DNA from: Streptococcus constellatus subsp. constellatus | GTDB taxonomy: Bacteria; Bacillota; Bacilli; Lactobacillales; Streptococcaceae | DNA length: 64,000 nucleotides | NCBI RefSeq assembly: GCF_023167545.1 | Contig: NZ_AP014647.1 | Location: 434,001 to 498,000 of the forward strand | Reading direction: 5' to 3' | In this document: in pieces, positions 38,921 through 47,020 of the stretch | Position numbering within the stretch: the stretch's first letter is position 1 | How the letters are laid out: each line of letters opens with the position of its first letter | Translations under genes and position numbers: made by a program | Notes under the pieces: model-generated | What the model saw: the letters and a program-made list of their open reading frames with translations, nothing else | Database searches by the model: none | What the model was told of the DNA's origin: nothing

Positions 38921-39611
38921 AGTAATCAATCCCAGTCGTTTAACACGTCAGCCTTTTTTTCATGAATTGATAAATTATTTAGACCGACATGATGATGTTA
39001 CTTTGCGAGAGATAAAGTGCGAATTTGCAAACTTTTCCAATATTGATCGCTCTATAGAGGACTATATCAAGGCAGGCTATGTGGTTCGAGCAAACAAACG
39101 GTATCAACAAACCCTTCCTCTACTGCAAAATGTGACGGATTTGTCTTTGGATCAGGAAGTATTTGTACGAGATGACAGTTCTCTTTATAAAGAATTGCGG
39201 AATGTGCGCTTTAAGACACGCTTGACCAATCAGACCAACCAGGTTATTTTAGTGGAAACAACAGATTTTCTCAGAGAGCAGCTGACACTTTCCAATTATT
39301 TTTATAAGCTAAAGCAACAATATCCATTGAATAATCAGCAACAAAAGCTTTATAAGTTGATAGGAGATGTTAATCCGGAGTATGCTCTAAAATATATGAC
39401 AACTTTTCTGCTAAAGTATGGTCGTAAAACTGAGCTGATGCAAAAACGGCACGATATTTTTGTAGATGCTCTAGTGATTTTAGGCTATATCGTACCTAAC
39501 GAATCAGGAAACTATGAGTTGAAACTGGATTTTGATAAAGAAACCTTAACCTTTCGTGTACAAAAGTCTGTAGACTTTTACAATAAACATCATAGAATAA
39601 TAAAATTTTGA
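38913..39611 (+). CDS. DUF1803-like protein
   Basis: 232 residues, cytoplasmic, without recognised catalytic motif. The N-terminal 70 residues (PSRLTRQPFFHELINYL, then a predicted helix-turn-helix-like IDRSIEDYIKAGYV) and the place downstream of ppaC match the streptococcal DUF1803 family. Function unknown. It is translationally coupled to the YiiX-like gene. Family assignment is from memory. Confidence 0.6.
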   Translation: MIKVINPSRLTRQPFFHELINYLDRHDDVTLREIKCEFANFSNIDRSIEDYIKAGYVVRANKRYQQTLPLLQNVTDLSLDQEVFVRDDSSLYKELRNVRFKTRLTNQTNQVILVETTDFLREQLTLSNYFYKLKQQYPLNNQQQKLYKLIGDVNPEYALKYMTTFLLKYGRKTELMQKRHDIFVDALVILGYIVPNESGNYELKLDFDKETLTFRVQKSVDFYNKHHRIIKF

Positions 39612-40007
39612 GATTTTTTGATAGATTTATAGGTACAATGGTTATGGTTGGTATGAGGCTGGGATGAAAGTCTCTAGCTTCAAAGGATACGGTGCAATAA
39701 ATCAACGATGCAGTAGCTGATTGCTCCAATAGTCCACTGGACTATTGGAGGTTGAAAAGAACCCTTCCATGAAGATGTGTCAAAAACACAGCTTTGAATT
39801 GGCGGATAGGGGGGTAAAGCAAGTTTCAAGGTTTGTTCGCTTTTCAAGCTCGGAAGAGTACTTTTGATGAAAATTTCGTTTTCCGCACTCGCCACCTCAA
39901 CAGGCTCCCAGACTGTTGAGCAACCTTGCGGAGTGAGACTATAAACTAAAGATTTTTAGTTTTGAGTTCCGTCCCTCTCCCATTTCGTTTTATGAAAGGA
40001 ATATATC
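39612..40007. other. Structured non-coding gap, probable intergenic repeat
   Basis: 396 bases without a credible gene. Contains a perfect hairpin CCAATAGTCCA/TGGACTATTGG (39726-39748), another CTCAACAG...CTGTTGAG (39896-39920), and outer segments (GAGGCTGGGATGAAAGTCTC near 39655 and GAGTTCCGTCCCTCTCCC near 39964) that are rough inverted repeats of each other. GC content is higher than the flanks. A 71-codon open frame on the minus strand has no start signal. Such blocks recur in streptococcal genomes; copy number cannot be judged here. Confidence 0.5.
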
Positions 40008-40766
40008 GTGAATCTTTTAGCAAGAATTTGTCCCACTCAACCCCTGAAGTATCTGAAATGGTTTGATATTGTCATCGTGACGGTCTTGCTATTTGGGCGA
40101 TTTATCTATCGTTCAACAGAACTTTATCTTGCTAGCTTGTCTCCGTCCACTACAACAGCAGTAGCAGATGCAACTAGTAAAACAGCAAATGACGGAGCCG
40201 CTTATTCTAGTAACTTAGAATTACAACTTCTCATGTTAGCTCTGACGGTAGTATATTTGTTGTTTCGTCGATTTGACTTTAAGCAGTTGCCGATTCGTCT
40301 ATCGTGGTCGGTACTCTTTTGGATTCCTTTTATCTTTGCGGTGATGGGGATTCTAGCAGATACCGTGACGACCCTTAGCGGAGAATATAACTATTTTGAT
40401 CCCCAGTTATGGAAATACATTGATCTATTAGAAATTTTCCGTAAGTTTACCGATTTGACACCGATGATGATTCTCTATGCTTTGCTAAATGGCTTTTATG
40501 AAGAATTTTTCTTCTTAGGCTTATTAACCTCGGTAAAAGAAAAATATAAATGGTGGGTTCTTCTTTATTCGATGATCATTCGTGTTTCTTTCCACACTTA
40601 TTATGGAATGCTCTGGGCACTGACGATCGGTGTTGGTTTTGGACTTCTATATTATTGCCTTTACAAATATAAGGTTAAAAATCTCTTACCTTTCTTCCTC
40701 GCGCATGCTCTTGCGGATATCTATGGTTCAAGTCTAATGTATGTTTTGATTAGTTGGAGAAAGTAA
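40008..40766 (+). CDS. CPBP-family intramembrane protease-like protein
   Basis: 252 residues, GTG start preceded by AAAGGAAT. Six or more membrane segments; CPBP motifs are recognisable as NGFYEEFFFLGLL (the EExxxR motif lacks its R), RVSFHTYYG (FxxxH) and HALADIYG (HxxxD). The family includes type II CAAX protease Rce1 and bacteriocin-immunity proteins (PncO, SkkI). The missing arginine makes catalysis uncertain. A role in bacteriocin self-protection is possible but not supported by neighbours. Confidence 0.78.
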   Translation: MNLLARICPTQPLKYLKWFDIVIVTVLLFGRFIYRSTELYLASLSPSTTTAVADATSKTANDGAAYSSNLELQLLMLALTVVYLLFRRFDFKQLPIRLSWSVLFWIPFIFAVMGILADTVTTLSGEYNYFDPQLWKYIDLLEIFRKFTDLTPMMILYALLNGFYEEFFFLGLLTSVKEKYKWWVLLYSMIIRVSFHTYYGMLWALTIGVGFGLLYYCLYKYKVKNLLPFFLAHALADIYGSSLMYVLISWRK

Positions 40767-40845
40767 AATCATAAGGCAAGATTCTGATTTCTAAAAAATG
40801 ATGCTTATTTTACTTTACTAATATAAAGTTGTTGTTTTTTCAATA

Positions 40846-41900
40846 GATAAATTGCAAAAAAAAGTGCAACAAATCTAAAATTCATCCATAAGAGCCTCAA
40901 ATGCTGTTTTGTAACCTAAGCATTTTCTTGGACGGTGATTTATAGCAAGTAAAGCATTTACTAACGATTCATCAGTAATGTCGGTTAGATTAGTCCTCTT
41001 AGGAAAATATTCTCTAAGCAATCCATTTGAATTTTCATTACTTCCTCTTTGCCAAGATGAATAAGCGTCCGCAAAGTAAAAGTCTATTCCTAAAGCTTCC
41101 ACTTGAGGATAACAAGCAAATTCTTTTCCTCTGTCTGATGTAAATGTTTTTAAAAAGTTCTTAGGAAAAATCTTCTGAAGTGTTTCTATGACTGAAAACA
41201 TTGACCTAGCTGATCGGTCAGGTATTTTAAATGCCAGATAAAAACGTGTTTTTCGCTCTACAAATGTAGCCAAGCATCCTTTGCTTTTCCCTCTGGAAGA
41301 AACCATGGTATCTAATTCCCAATGACCGAAACTTTGCCTCCTCTTCACTTCTTTAGGTCGTTTGGAAATAGGTTTACCAATAATGAATTTCCCTCTCGTC
41401 TCATGGGGTTCACGTATTTTACCTTTTCGTCTTAACGTCTCTACACTCACTTCGAGTTGGCCATTATATATCCAATTATAAATCGTTTTAAACGATACGA
41501 TTGGCTTATTTTCGTACTGATAACGCCCATGAATCTGCTCGGGTGACCAGGATGCTTTTAAATGACGTTCTATATTTTTCTTCATCAGTGAAGTACATGC
41601 AGTTTTCCTTCCCTTAAGTCTAGATAATTCCTCATATTGCCTTTGTGCTTCTTCGGCAGAATATTTATTTGGACACCGTTTGATTTCTCGGCTAATTGAT
41701 GAACGGTGAAAACCTAACTTAGTTGCAATATAGGACTGATTAAAACCTGCTTCAAGATATGCTTCTATCTTTAGCCGATCAATTATGGTAATATGTAAGT
41801 AGCTCATAGGATCTCCTCGTGTCTGTTTGTGTGCTTACTTACAGTTTACACGATTTGAGAACCTATGGGTTTTTTGTTGCACTATATTTTACAATTTATC
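40846..41900 (-). mobile_element. IS30-family insertion sequence, apparently intact
   Basis: 1055 bp bounded by imperfect inverted repeats: left GATAAATTGCAAAAAAAAGT, right (reverse strand) GATAAATTGTAAAATATAGT, both continuing GCAACAAA. AATA flanks both ends and may be the target duplication. One transposase gene on the minus strand. It sits between a CPBP gene and the terminator of murE, so no gene is interrupted. Confidence 0.88.
40875..41807 (-). CDS. IS30-family transposase
   Basis: 310 residues, full length. N-terminal helix-turn-helix of IS30 type (YIATKLGFHRSSISREIKRC, about 27-46) and a DDE integrase core: D in GHWELDTMVS, D in TFTSDRGKEFA, and E in the region RGSNENSNGLLREYF, including the IS30-specific WQRGSNEN. 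No frameshift or stop, so the element is probably able to move. Confidence 0.95.
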   Translation of the reverse strand: MSYLHITIIDRLKIEAYLEAGFNQSYIATKLGFHRSSISREIKRCPNKYSAEEAQRQYEELSRLKGRKTACTSLMKKNIERHLKASWSPEQIHGRYQYENKPIVSFKTIYNWIYNGQLEVSVETLRRKGKIREPHETRGKFIIGKPISKRPKEVKRRQSFGHWELDTMVSSRGKSKGCLATFVERKTRFYLAFKIPDRSARSMFSVIETLQKIFPKNFLKTFTSDRGKEFACYPQVEALGIDFYFADAYSSWQRGSNENSNGLLREYFPKRTNLTDITDESLVNALLAINHRPRKCLGYKTAFEALMDEF

Positions 41901-41907
41901 AATAATT

Positions 41908-41936
41908 AAAGGTCGAAGACTGTTATCTCGACCTTT
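41908..41936. terminator. Terminator of murE
   Basis: AAAGGTCGA (41908-41916) pairs perfectly with TCGACCTTT (41928-41936); read leftward it is followed by a T-rich stretch which runs into the IS30 end. Confidence 0.8.
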
Positions 41937-41944
41937 ATTCAATT

Positions 41945-43390
41945 CTATAAATACCTTTCCGCAATCGCGTAATCGCCTAGATAGTCTGTTTTTTCTCCAT
42001 TTATGATTTGGTAACAATCAGCACCTTTACCAGCTAGAATAACAGCATCGCCTTCTTTGTTTGTTAAGCTAAGAGCTTTTTTGATAGCTTCTTTGCGGTC
42101 TGCAATCGTGTAAACGTCAAAAGAAATGTAGCTGGCAATTTCTTTAGCAATGGCAATCGGATCTTCGTAGTTAGGGTCATCTGCTGTCAAGATAACTATC
42201 AATTCTGGATGGCGATTGAGTAGTTGTCCAAAATCTTTGCGACGACTTTCTCCTTTATTTCCGGTTGCACCAAGCACTAAAACAATTTTGCCTTTTTGGT
42301 GTTCTTGAACGACAGATAGGAGATTAGCCAGACTGACACCATTGTGCGCATAATCAACAAAAACTTTTGCACCATTGTTTTGAGTCAGCACTTCCATGCG
42401 CCCAGGTACACGTGTAGCAGCAATGCCTTTTTTTATATCAGAAATAGTGGCACCTAAGCGTAGACAGGCAAGGCTAGCAGCAAGTGCATTTTCTTGGTTA
42501 AAACGTCCGATTAGCTGAATGTCAAATTTTTCTGTGAGGATTCCGCTTGTTTCAAAAGAAAATGCTTGCGAATGATGAATTTGATTGTCGGAATATTGTC
42601 CATAGAAATCATGTTCTATAGATGCAACTTGCTCAGCCACCACTTGGAAATAATCCATTTCGCTATTAACGACAACAGTTCGGCTATTTTCCATGAGGAG
42701 TCGCTTATGATAAAAATAATCTTCAAATGTCGGATGTTCAATTGGTCCGATATGATCAGGGCTGATATTAAGGAAAACACCAACGTCAAAGGTTAAACCG
42801 TAAACTCGCTTTTTTAAATAAGCCTGACTGGAAACTTCCATAATCAGATGAGTTCGGCCATTTTCAACCGCTGTCGCCATCATTTTGAACAAATCTAAGC
42901 TTTCCGGTGTTGTCAAAGTAGATTTGAAGAAATGTTCTCCGTCAAGCGTCGTGTTCATAGTAGACAACAAGGCAGGCTGATGACTTTGTTGGAGGATGTG
43001 ATAAGCAAAATAAGCCGAAGTTGTCTTTCCTTTGGTTCCTGTAAATGCGAGCAGTTTGAGTTTGTCTTGCGGATTTCCATAAAATTCCATGGCAAGAAGA
43101 CTCATGGCTTGTTTGACATCATTGACTAGAATCACTGGGATAGTTACTTCAAAATCCGTCTCACTGACATAGAACCGTAAGCCTGATTCAATCGCTTTTC
43201 CCAAAAATTCTTTTTTAAAATTATCACCTTTGACAAAGAAAAGAGTTGAAGCAGTCACATCGCGGCTGTCATAGCTGATGTTATCAAATGTGACATCAGT
43301 AATGTTATAATAGTATTCACCTTTATCAATGATTTCGCGGAAATTGTGATCATTTTTTAAAATTTTTAATGCGTTCTCAATTGTTATCAT
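41945..43390 (-). CDS. murE: UDP-MurNAc-L-Ala-D-Glu:L-lysine ligase
   Basis: 481 residues. ATP loop [14 protein letters not shown] (about 115-128), central EVSSQ and HIGPIEHP motifs, and the specificity motif DDPNYEDP near residue 405, where meso-diaminopimelate-adding enzymes have DNPR; this marks an L-lysine-adding MurE, as expected of streptococci. It acts in the cytoplasm after MurD. Divergent from the murJ-like gene, with an 85-base shared control region. Confidence 0.95.
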   Translation of the reverse strand: MITIENALKILKNDHNFREIIDKGEYYYNITDVTFDNISYDSRDVTASTLFFVKGDNFKKEFLGKAIESGLRFYVSETDFEVTIPVILVNDVKQAMSLLAMEFYGNPQDKLKLLAFTGTKGKTTSAYFAYHILQQSHQPALLSTMNTTLDGEHFFKSTLTTPESLDLFKMMATAVENGRTHLIMEVSSQAYLKKRVYGLTFDVGVFLNISPDHIGPIEHPTFEDYFYHKRLLMENSRTVVVNSEMDYFQVVAEQVASIEHDFYGQYSDNQIHHSQAFSFETSGILTEKFDIQLIGRFNQENALAASLACLRLGATISDIKKGIAATRVPGRMEVLTQNNGAKVFVDYAHNGVSLANLLSVVQEHQKGKIVLVLGATGNKGESRRKDFGQLLNRHPELIVILTADDPNYEDPIAIAKEIASYISFDVYTIADRKEAIKKALSLTNKEGDAVILAGKGADCYQIINGEKTDYLGDYAIAERYL

Positions 43391-43475
43391 ATTTCTATTG
43401 TAAACCTAATGGCGAGGTTTTACAAGCGGAAAGGAAAAGTTTATAATAAGATAAGACTACTTTTAGAGGTTATGT

Positions 43476-45104
43476 ATGGATCAACAAACAACAACTCAAC
43501 AAAAACAAATGCTTCTAGGGACAGCTTGGTTGACAGCAAGTAACTTTATCAGCCGTTTTTTAGGGGCGATTTATATCATTCCTTGGTATATCTGGATGGG
43601 CAAACATGGTGCAGAAGCTAATGGCTTGTTTACGATGGGATATAATATTTATGCTTGGTTTCTTCTGATTTCCACAGCAGGCGTACCTGTTGCGGTCGCT
43701 AAGCAAGTTGCGAAATACAACACAATGGATCAAAAGGATCATAGTTTTACCCTCATTCGTGAATTTTTGAAATTTATGCTCTTGTTGGGAGCCATTTTTG
43801 CAGTGGTGATGTATCTCTTATCACCTTTCTTTGCGCATGTATCAGGCGTTGGAAAAGAACTCATTCCTGTCATGCAAAGCCTATCTTGGGCAGTACTGGT
43901 ATTCCCAGCTATGAGTGTTATCCGTGGCTTTTTCCAGGGATTTAACAATTTAAAACCATATGCAATCAGTCAAATTGCTGAGCAGGTGATTCGTGTTATT
44001 TGGATGCTTTTGACAACATTCTTTATTATGAAATTGGGTTCTAAAGACTATGCTGCTGCAGTTACACAATCAACATTTGCTGCTTTTATTGGCATGTTTG
44101 CCAGTATGGCGGTTTTGGTTTATTTCCTCTGGAAAGCGAATTTGCTGTCATCCATTCTGCATAAGCCAGTGTCAAGCACCAACATTAACAGTCGTGCTCT
44201 TTTAGTGGATACGATTCGGGAAGCTATTCCGTTTATTATTACTGGTTCTGCCATTCAGCTTTTCCAGATTATTGACCAAGTAACTTTTATCAATGTTATG
44301 AAATGGTTTACGAACTATACGAATTCTCAGCTGGTGGTTATGTTTAGCTATTTCTCCGCTAATCCCAATAAAATTACGATGATTTTGATTGCGGTAGCGA
44401 CTTCTATCGGGGGTGTAGGAATTCCACTGCTAACAGAAAACTATGTCAAAGGTGATTTGAAGTCTGCAGCACGTCTTGTTCAAGATAACTTAAGTATGTT
44501 ACTGTTATTTCTCTTACCAGCAACAATTGGCTCTGTCTTAGTGGCGCGTCCATTATACACAATTTTTTATGGGCGACCAGATCGTTTAGCTTTAGGTTTG
44601 TTCATTTTTGCTATGTTACAGACAATTATTTTAGGCATTTATACTGTCTTGTCGCCAATGATTCAAGCGCTTTTCCAAAATCGCAAAGCTATTATCTATT
44701 TTGGCTATGGAGTTCTTGTTAAGCTTATTTTGCAAATTCCATTTATTTATTTATTCAGAGCCTATGGTCCGCTTCTTGCAACGACAGTCGGACTGATTGT
44801 TCCAATTGTTTTGATGTACCAACACATTCGCCAAGTAACAGGACTCAATCAAAGAATTCTCGTTAAACGGAGTTTATTGATAGGGATTTTAACTGCTATC
44901 ATGTCTCTTTTAATTGCCATTGTGGAAGTGGTACTGGGAGTTGTCTTTTATCCAAATGGACGCATTTCTAGCATGCTTTATTTAATTATGATTGGTGGTC
45001 TGGGAATTATCATTTATGGAGCAATGGCTTTGCGGGTTCGCTTGTTAGATCGATTTATTGGTGAAAAAGCTCAAGTTTTACGTGAAAAATTTCATATTCA
45101 TTAA
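43476..45104 (+). CDS. MurJ/YtgP-type lipid II flippase (MOP superfamily)
   Basis: 542 residues with about 14 membrane segments. The opening LLGTAWLTASNFISRFLGAIYIIPW and the segment GVPVAVAKQVAKYN are typical of streptococcal YtgP/MurJ proteins, which flip lipid II across the membrane; generic labels call these polysaccharide biosynthesis proteins. Divergent location next to murE supports a wall role. Distinguishing it from other Wzx-like flippases rests on length and similarity only. Confidence 0.88.
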   Translation: MDQQTTTQQKQMLLGTAWLTASNFISRFLGAIYIIPWYIWMGKHGAEANGLFTMGYNIYAWFLLISTAGVPVAVAKQVAKYNTMDQKDHSFTLIREFLKFMLLLGAIFAVVMYLLSPFFAHVSGVGKELIPVMQSLSWAVLVFPAMSVIRGFFQGFNNLKPYAISQIAEQVIRVIWMLLTTFFIMKLGSKDYAAAVTQSTFAAFIGMFASMAVLVYFLWKANLLSSILHKPVSSTNINSRALLVDTIREAIPFIITGSAIQLFQIIDQVTFINVMKWFTNYTNSQLVVMFSYFSANPNKITMILIAVATSIGGVGIPLLTENYVKGDLKSAARLVQDNLSMLLLFLLPATIGSVLVARPLYTIFYGRPDRLALGLFIFAMLQTIILGIYTVLSPMIQALFQNRKAIIYFGYGVLVKLILQIPFIYLFRAYGPLLATTVGLIVPIVLMYQHIRQVTGLNQRILVKRSLLIGILTAIMSLLIAIVEVVLGVVFYPNGRISSMLYLIMIGGLGIIIYGAMALRVRLLDRFIGEKAQVLREKFHIH

Positions 45105-45281
45105 AAGGTCGTAAGGCTTTTTAATGTTGTAGAAAATTTATAAAAATTAAGCTATAATAAAAATAGCTATTCTTGCAATAAAAGTTTATAAATGATGAAT
45201 CCTTCAATAAAAATTATAGAGCAGCTTTTTTGAAAGGATATTTAATGCTAGGCTATTCTAGCGAAGATATCAAGATGCTAT

Positions 45282-45371
45282 GATTTAACAGATGATTTTT
45301 TCCGATTGTCCATTGGGATTGAGGATAGCCAAGATTTGATAACAGATTTAACATTTGCTTTGGAGGTATAA
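45282..45371 (+). pseudogene. 3' stub of a trans-sulfuration enzyme gene (MetB/MetC type)
   Basis: The frame ending at TAA 45369-45371 reads DDFFRLSIGIEDSQDLI and then TDLTFALEV, the characteristic C-terminus of cystathionine gamma-synthase/lyase-type PLP enzymes (usual RLSVGIEDxxDLIxDL). No start and no upstream 350 residues exist: 45105-45281 does not read through. The stub overlaps the Shine-Dalgarno of the following C-S lyase gene, as a full metB normally does in related streptococci. Confidence 0.8.
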
Positions 45372-45372
45372 T

Positions 45373-46539
45373 ATGAGCAAATACAATTTTCAAACAGCAC
45401 CGAATCGCTTGTCTCATCACACTTATAAATGGAAAGAAACAGAGACTGATCCTCAATTGCTACCAGCATGGATTGCAGATATGGACTTTGAAGTCATGCC
45501 AGAAGTGAAAAATGCGATTCACGACTATGCAGAACAGTTAGTTTATGGCTATACGTATGCGAGTGATGAGTTGCTCCAAGCGGTGTTGGATTGGGAAAAA
45601 AGCGAACATCAGTATTCGTTTGATAAGGATTCTATTGTTTTTGTGGAAGGTGTTGTGCCAGCCATTTCTATTGCGATTCAAGCCTTTACCAAAGAAGGAG
45701 AAGCGGTCCTAATCAATTCTCCTGTCTATCCACCCTTTGCTCGTAGTGTCCAGTTAAATAATCGAAACTTAGTATCCAATTCTCTAAAAGAAGAACATGG
45801 TCTGTTTCAAATTGATTTTGAACAATTGGAAAACGATATTGTTGAAAATGATGTGAAACTCTATCTTCTTTGTAATCCGCACAATCCAGGGGGACGTGTT
45901 TGGGAAAGGGAAGTTTTAGAACAGATAGGTCATCTTTGTCAAAAACACCATGTTATCTTGGTATCAGATGAAATTCATCAAGATTTGACGTTATTTGGCC
46001 ATGAACATGTTTCCTTTAACACTGTTTCACCGGATTTTAAAGACTTTGCTCTGGTACTTTCTAGTGCTACCAAGACTTTTAATATTGCAGGCACCAAAAA
46101 TTCCTATGCCATTATTGAAAATCCTACGCTATGTGCACAGTTTAAACACCAGCAACTTGTTAATAACCACCATGAGGTGTCAAGTTTAGGCTACATTGCG
46201 ACAGAAACGGCCTATCGTTATGGGAAACCTTGGTTAGTGGCATTAAAAGCTGTGTTAGAAGAAAATATTCAATTTGCAGTGGAGTATTTTGCCAAAGAGG
46301 CTCCGCGTTTAAAAGTAATGAAACCACAAGGGACCTATCTGATTTGGCTTGATTTCAGTAACTATGGTTTGACAGATGATGAACTCTTTACTTTATTGCA
46401 TGACCAAGCAAAAGTCATTCTCAATCGGGGAAGTGATTATGGAAGTGAGGGTGAGCTGCATGCGAGACTAAATATTGCAGCGCCTAAGTCTTTGGTAGAA
46501 GAGATTTGTAAGAGAATCGTGTGTTGCTTGCCCAAATAA
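45373..46539 (+). CDS. patB: PatB/MalY-type cystathionine beta-lyase (C-S lyase)
   Basis: 388 residues from ATG 45373 with GGAGGT 6 bases upstream; an in-frame TTG at 45355 lies inside the upstream stub and is rejected. Fold-type I PLP enzyme with NPHNPGGRVW, SDEIHQDL and the PLP lysine in SSATKTFNIAG. The family cleaves cystathionine or cysteine to pyruvate, ammonia and homocysteine or H2S; oral streptococcal homologues make H2S. With metB lost upstream, a role in cysteine breakdown rather than methionine synthesis is more likely (inference). Confidence 0.92.
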   Translation: MSKYNFQTAPNRLSHHTYKWKETETDPQLLPAWIADMDFEVMPEVKNAIHDYAEQLVYGYTYASDELLQAVLDWEKSEHQYSFDKDSIVFVEGVVPAISIAIQAFTKEGEAVLINSPVYPPFARSVQLNNRNLVSNSLKEEHGLFQIDFEQLENDIVENDVKLYLLCNPHNPGGRVWEREVLEQIGHLCQKHHVILVSDEIHQDLTLFGHEHVSFNTVSPDFKDFALVLSSATKTFNIAGTKNSYAIIENPTLCAQFKHQQLVNNHHEVSSLGYIATETAYRYGKPWLVALKAVLEENIQFAVEYFAKEAPRLKVMKPQGTYLIWLDFSNYGLTDDELFTLLHDQAKVILNRGSDYGSEGELHARLNIAAPKSLVEEICKRIVCCLPK

Positions 46540-46574
46540 AATAAAAAGAAATGTTCGAAAACAGTCACTTTTGG

Positions 46575-46603
46575 TTGACAATCGTTCTTAAGAGGAGTAT
46601 AGT
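46575..46603 (+). promoter_or_regulatory. mgtA promoter
   Basis: TTGACA (46575-46580), 17-base spacer, TATAGT (46598-46603). The predicted transcript starts about 46610, at the very beginning of the M-box. Confidence 0.85.
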
Positions 46604-46611
46604 TAGTATGA

Positions 46612-46800
46612 AAAATCGGTAGGTGAGGCTACCATAGGGATACGGATGACTACCGCAAAGTAGTGGAGACACTATGCGCTGGTTAGCAGTTGAGATCGCT
46701 AAGGTTTTGACTAATGTCATTTCACTGCCCTACGGAGTTAAAGCTTGAACGGTAACACAAGACATACAGTCCTGCCATGTTTTTCATGGTAGGATTTTAT
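46612..46800 (+). promoter_or_regulatory. M-box (ykoK) magnesium riboswitch with terminator
   Basis: The core GTAGGTGAGGCTACC, ATAGGGATACGGATGACTACC and the closing GTTAAAGCTTGAACGG follow the M-box consensus (TTAGGTGAGGCTCC...GGAGATACGCTGCTGCC...GCTAAAGCTC). A terminator hairpin, TCCTGCCATG (46770-46779) with CATGGTAGGA (46785-46794) and TTTTAT, follows. Mg2+ binding is expected to favour termination and so shut off mgtA when magnesium is plentiful. It is not of the yybP-ykoY class. Confidence 0.9.
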
Positions 46801-46852
46801 CGTTTTGAGCTGATTTTTTAAAGAAAAAATGCAAGGGAAAGGGGTGGAGAAT

Positions 46853-46951
46853 ATGCCGAATGATGATCACCCGAGTCAACAGGAAAACAGTCGATTACCA
46901 TATCTGAGCATTCCTCACGCTCCCTTGGAATCGACTCTAGCAAATGAATGA
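46853..46951 (+). CDS. Putative mgtA leader peptide
   Basis: A 32-codon ORF (ATG 46853, TGA 46949-46951) between the M-box terminator and mgtA, with a strong Shine-Dalgarno GGGGTGGAG at good spacing; an in-frame ATG at 46829 has none. The peptide starts MPNDDHPSQQ and contains five prolines and several acidic residues (LPYLSIPHAPLE). Pro/acid-rich leader ORFs control mgtA in enterobacteria through ribosome destabilisation at low Mg2+. Nothing comparable in streptococci is known to me. Evidence is the ribosome binding site, position and associated RNA structures; no homology was tested. Confidence 0.5.
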   Translation: MPNDDHPSQQENSRLPYLSIPHAPLESTLANE

Positions 46952-46996
46952 CATCTGAGTAAAAAGGCTGTATGCAGCTATTTTGTCACTCGGATG
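46951..46996 (+). promoter_or_regulatory. Hairpin between leader ORF stop and mgtA ribosome binding site
   Basis: ACATCTGAGT (46951-46960) pairs with ACTCGGATGT (46988-46997 region) in a 10-pair stem with one wobble; AAAA/TTTT and GCTG/CAGC extend it inside. It begins at the last base of the leader ORF and ends about 12 bases before GAGGAG of mgtA. No T-run follows, so it is not a terminator. An identical ATCTGAG within the ORF (46902-46908) could pair with the same CTCGGAT instead. Confidence 0.6.
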
Positions 46997-47020
46997 TATC
47001 TTATATAGAGGAGAAAATCA

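Noticed and set aside
39680..39895. 71-codon open frame on the minus strand in the gap before the CPBP gene
   Set aside because: No ribosome binding site, overlaps inverted repeats, and the sequence lies in what looks like a non-coding repeat; it is probably a chance frame.
40846..41900. IS30 insertion inactivating a gene
   Set aside because: The flanks are the downstream side of the CPBP gene and the intact murE terminator; no split coding sequence can be joined across it.
46605..46800. A yybP-ykoY (Mn2+) riboswitch upstream of mgtA
   Set aside because: The GGTGAGGCTACC...GGATACGGATGACTACC core and the closing TTAAAGCTTGAACGG fit the M-box class instead.
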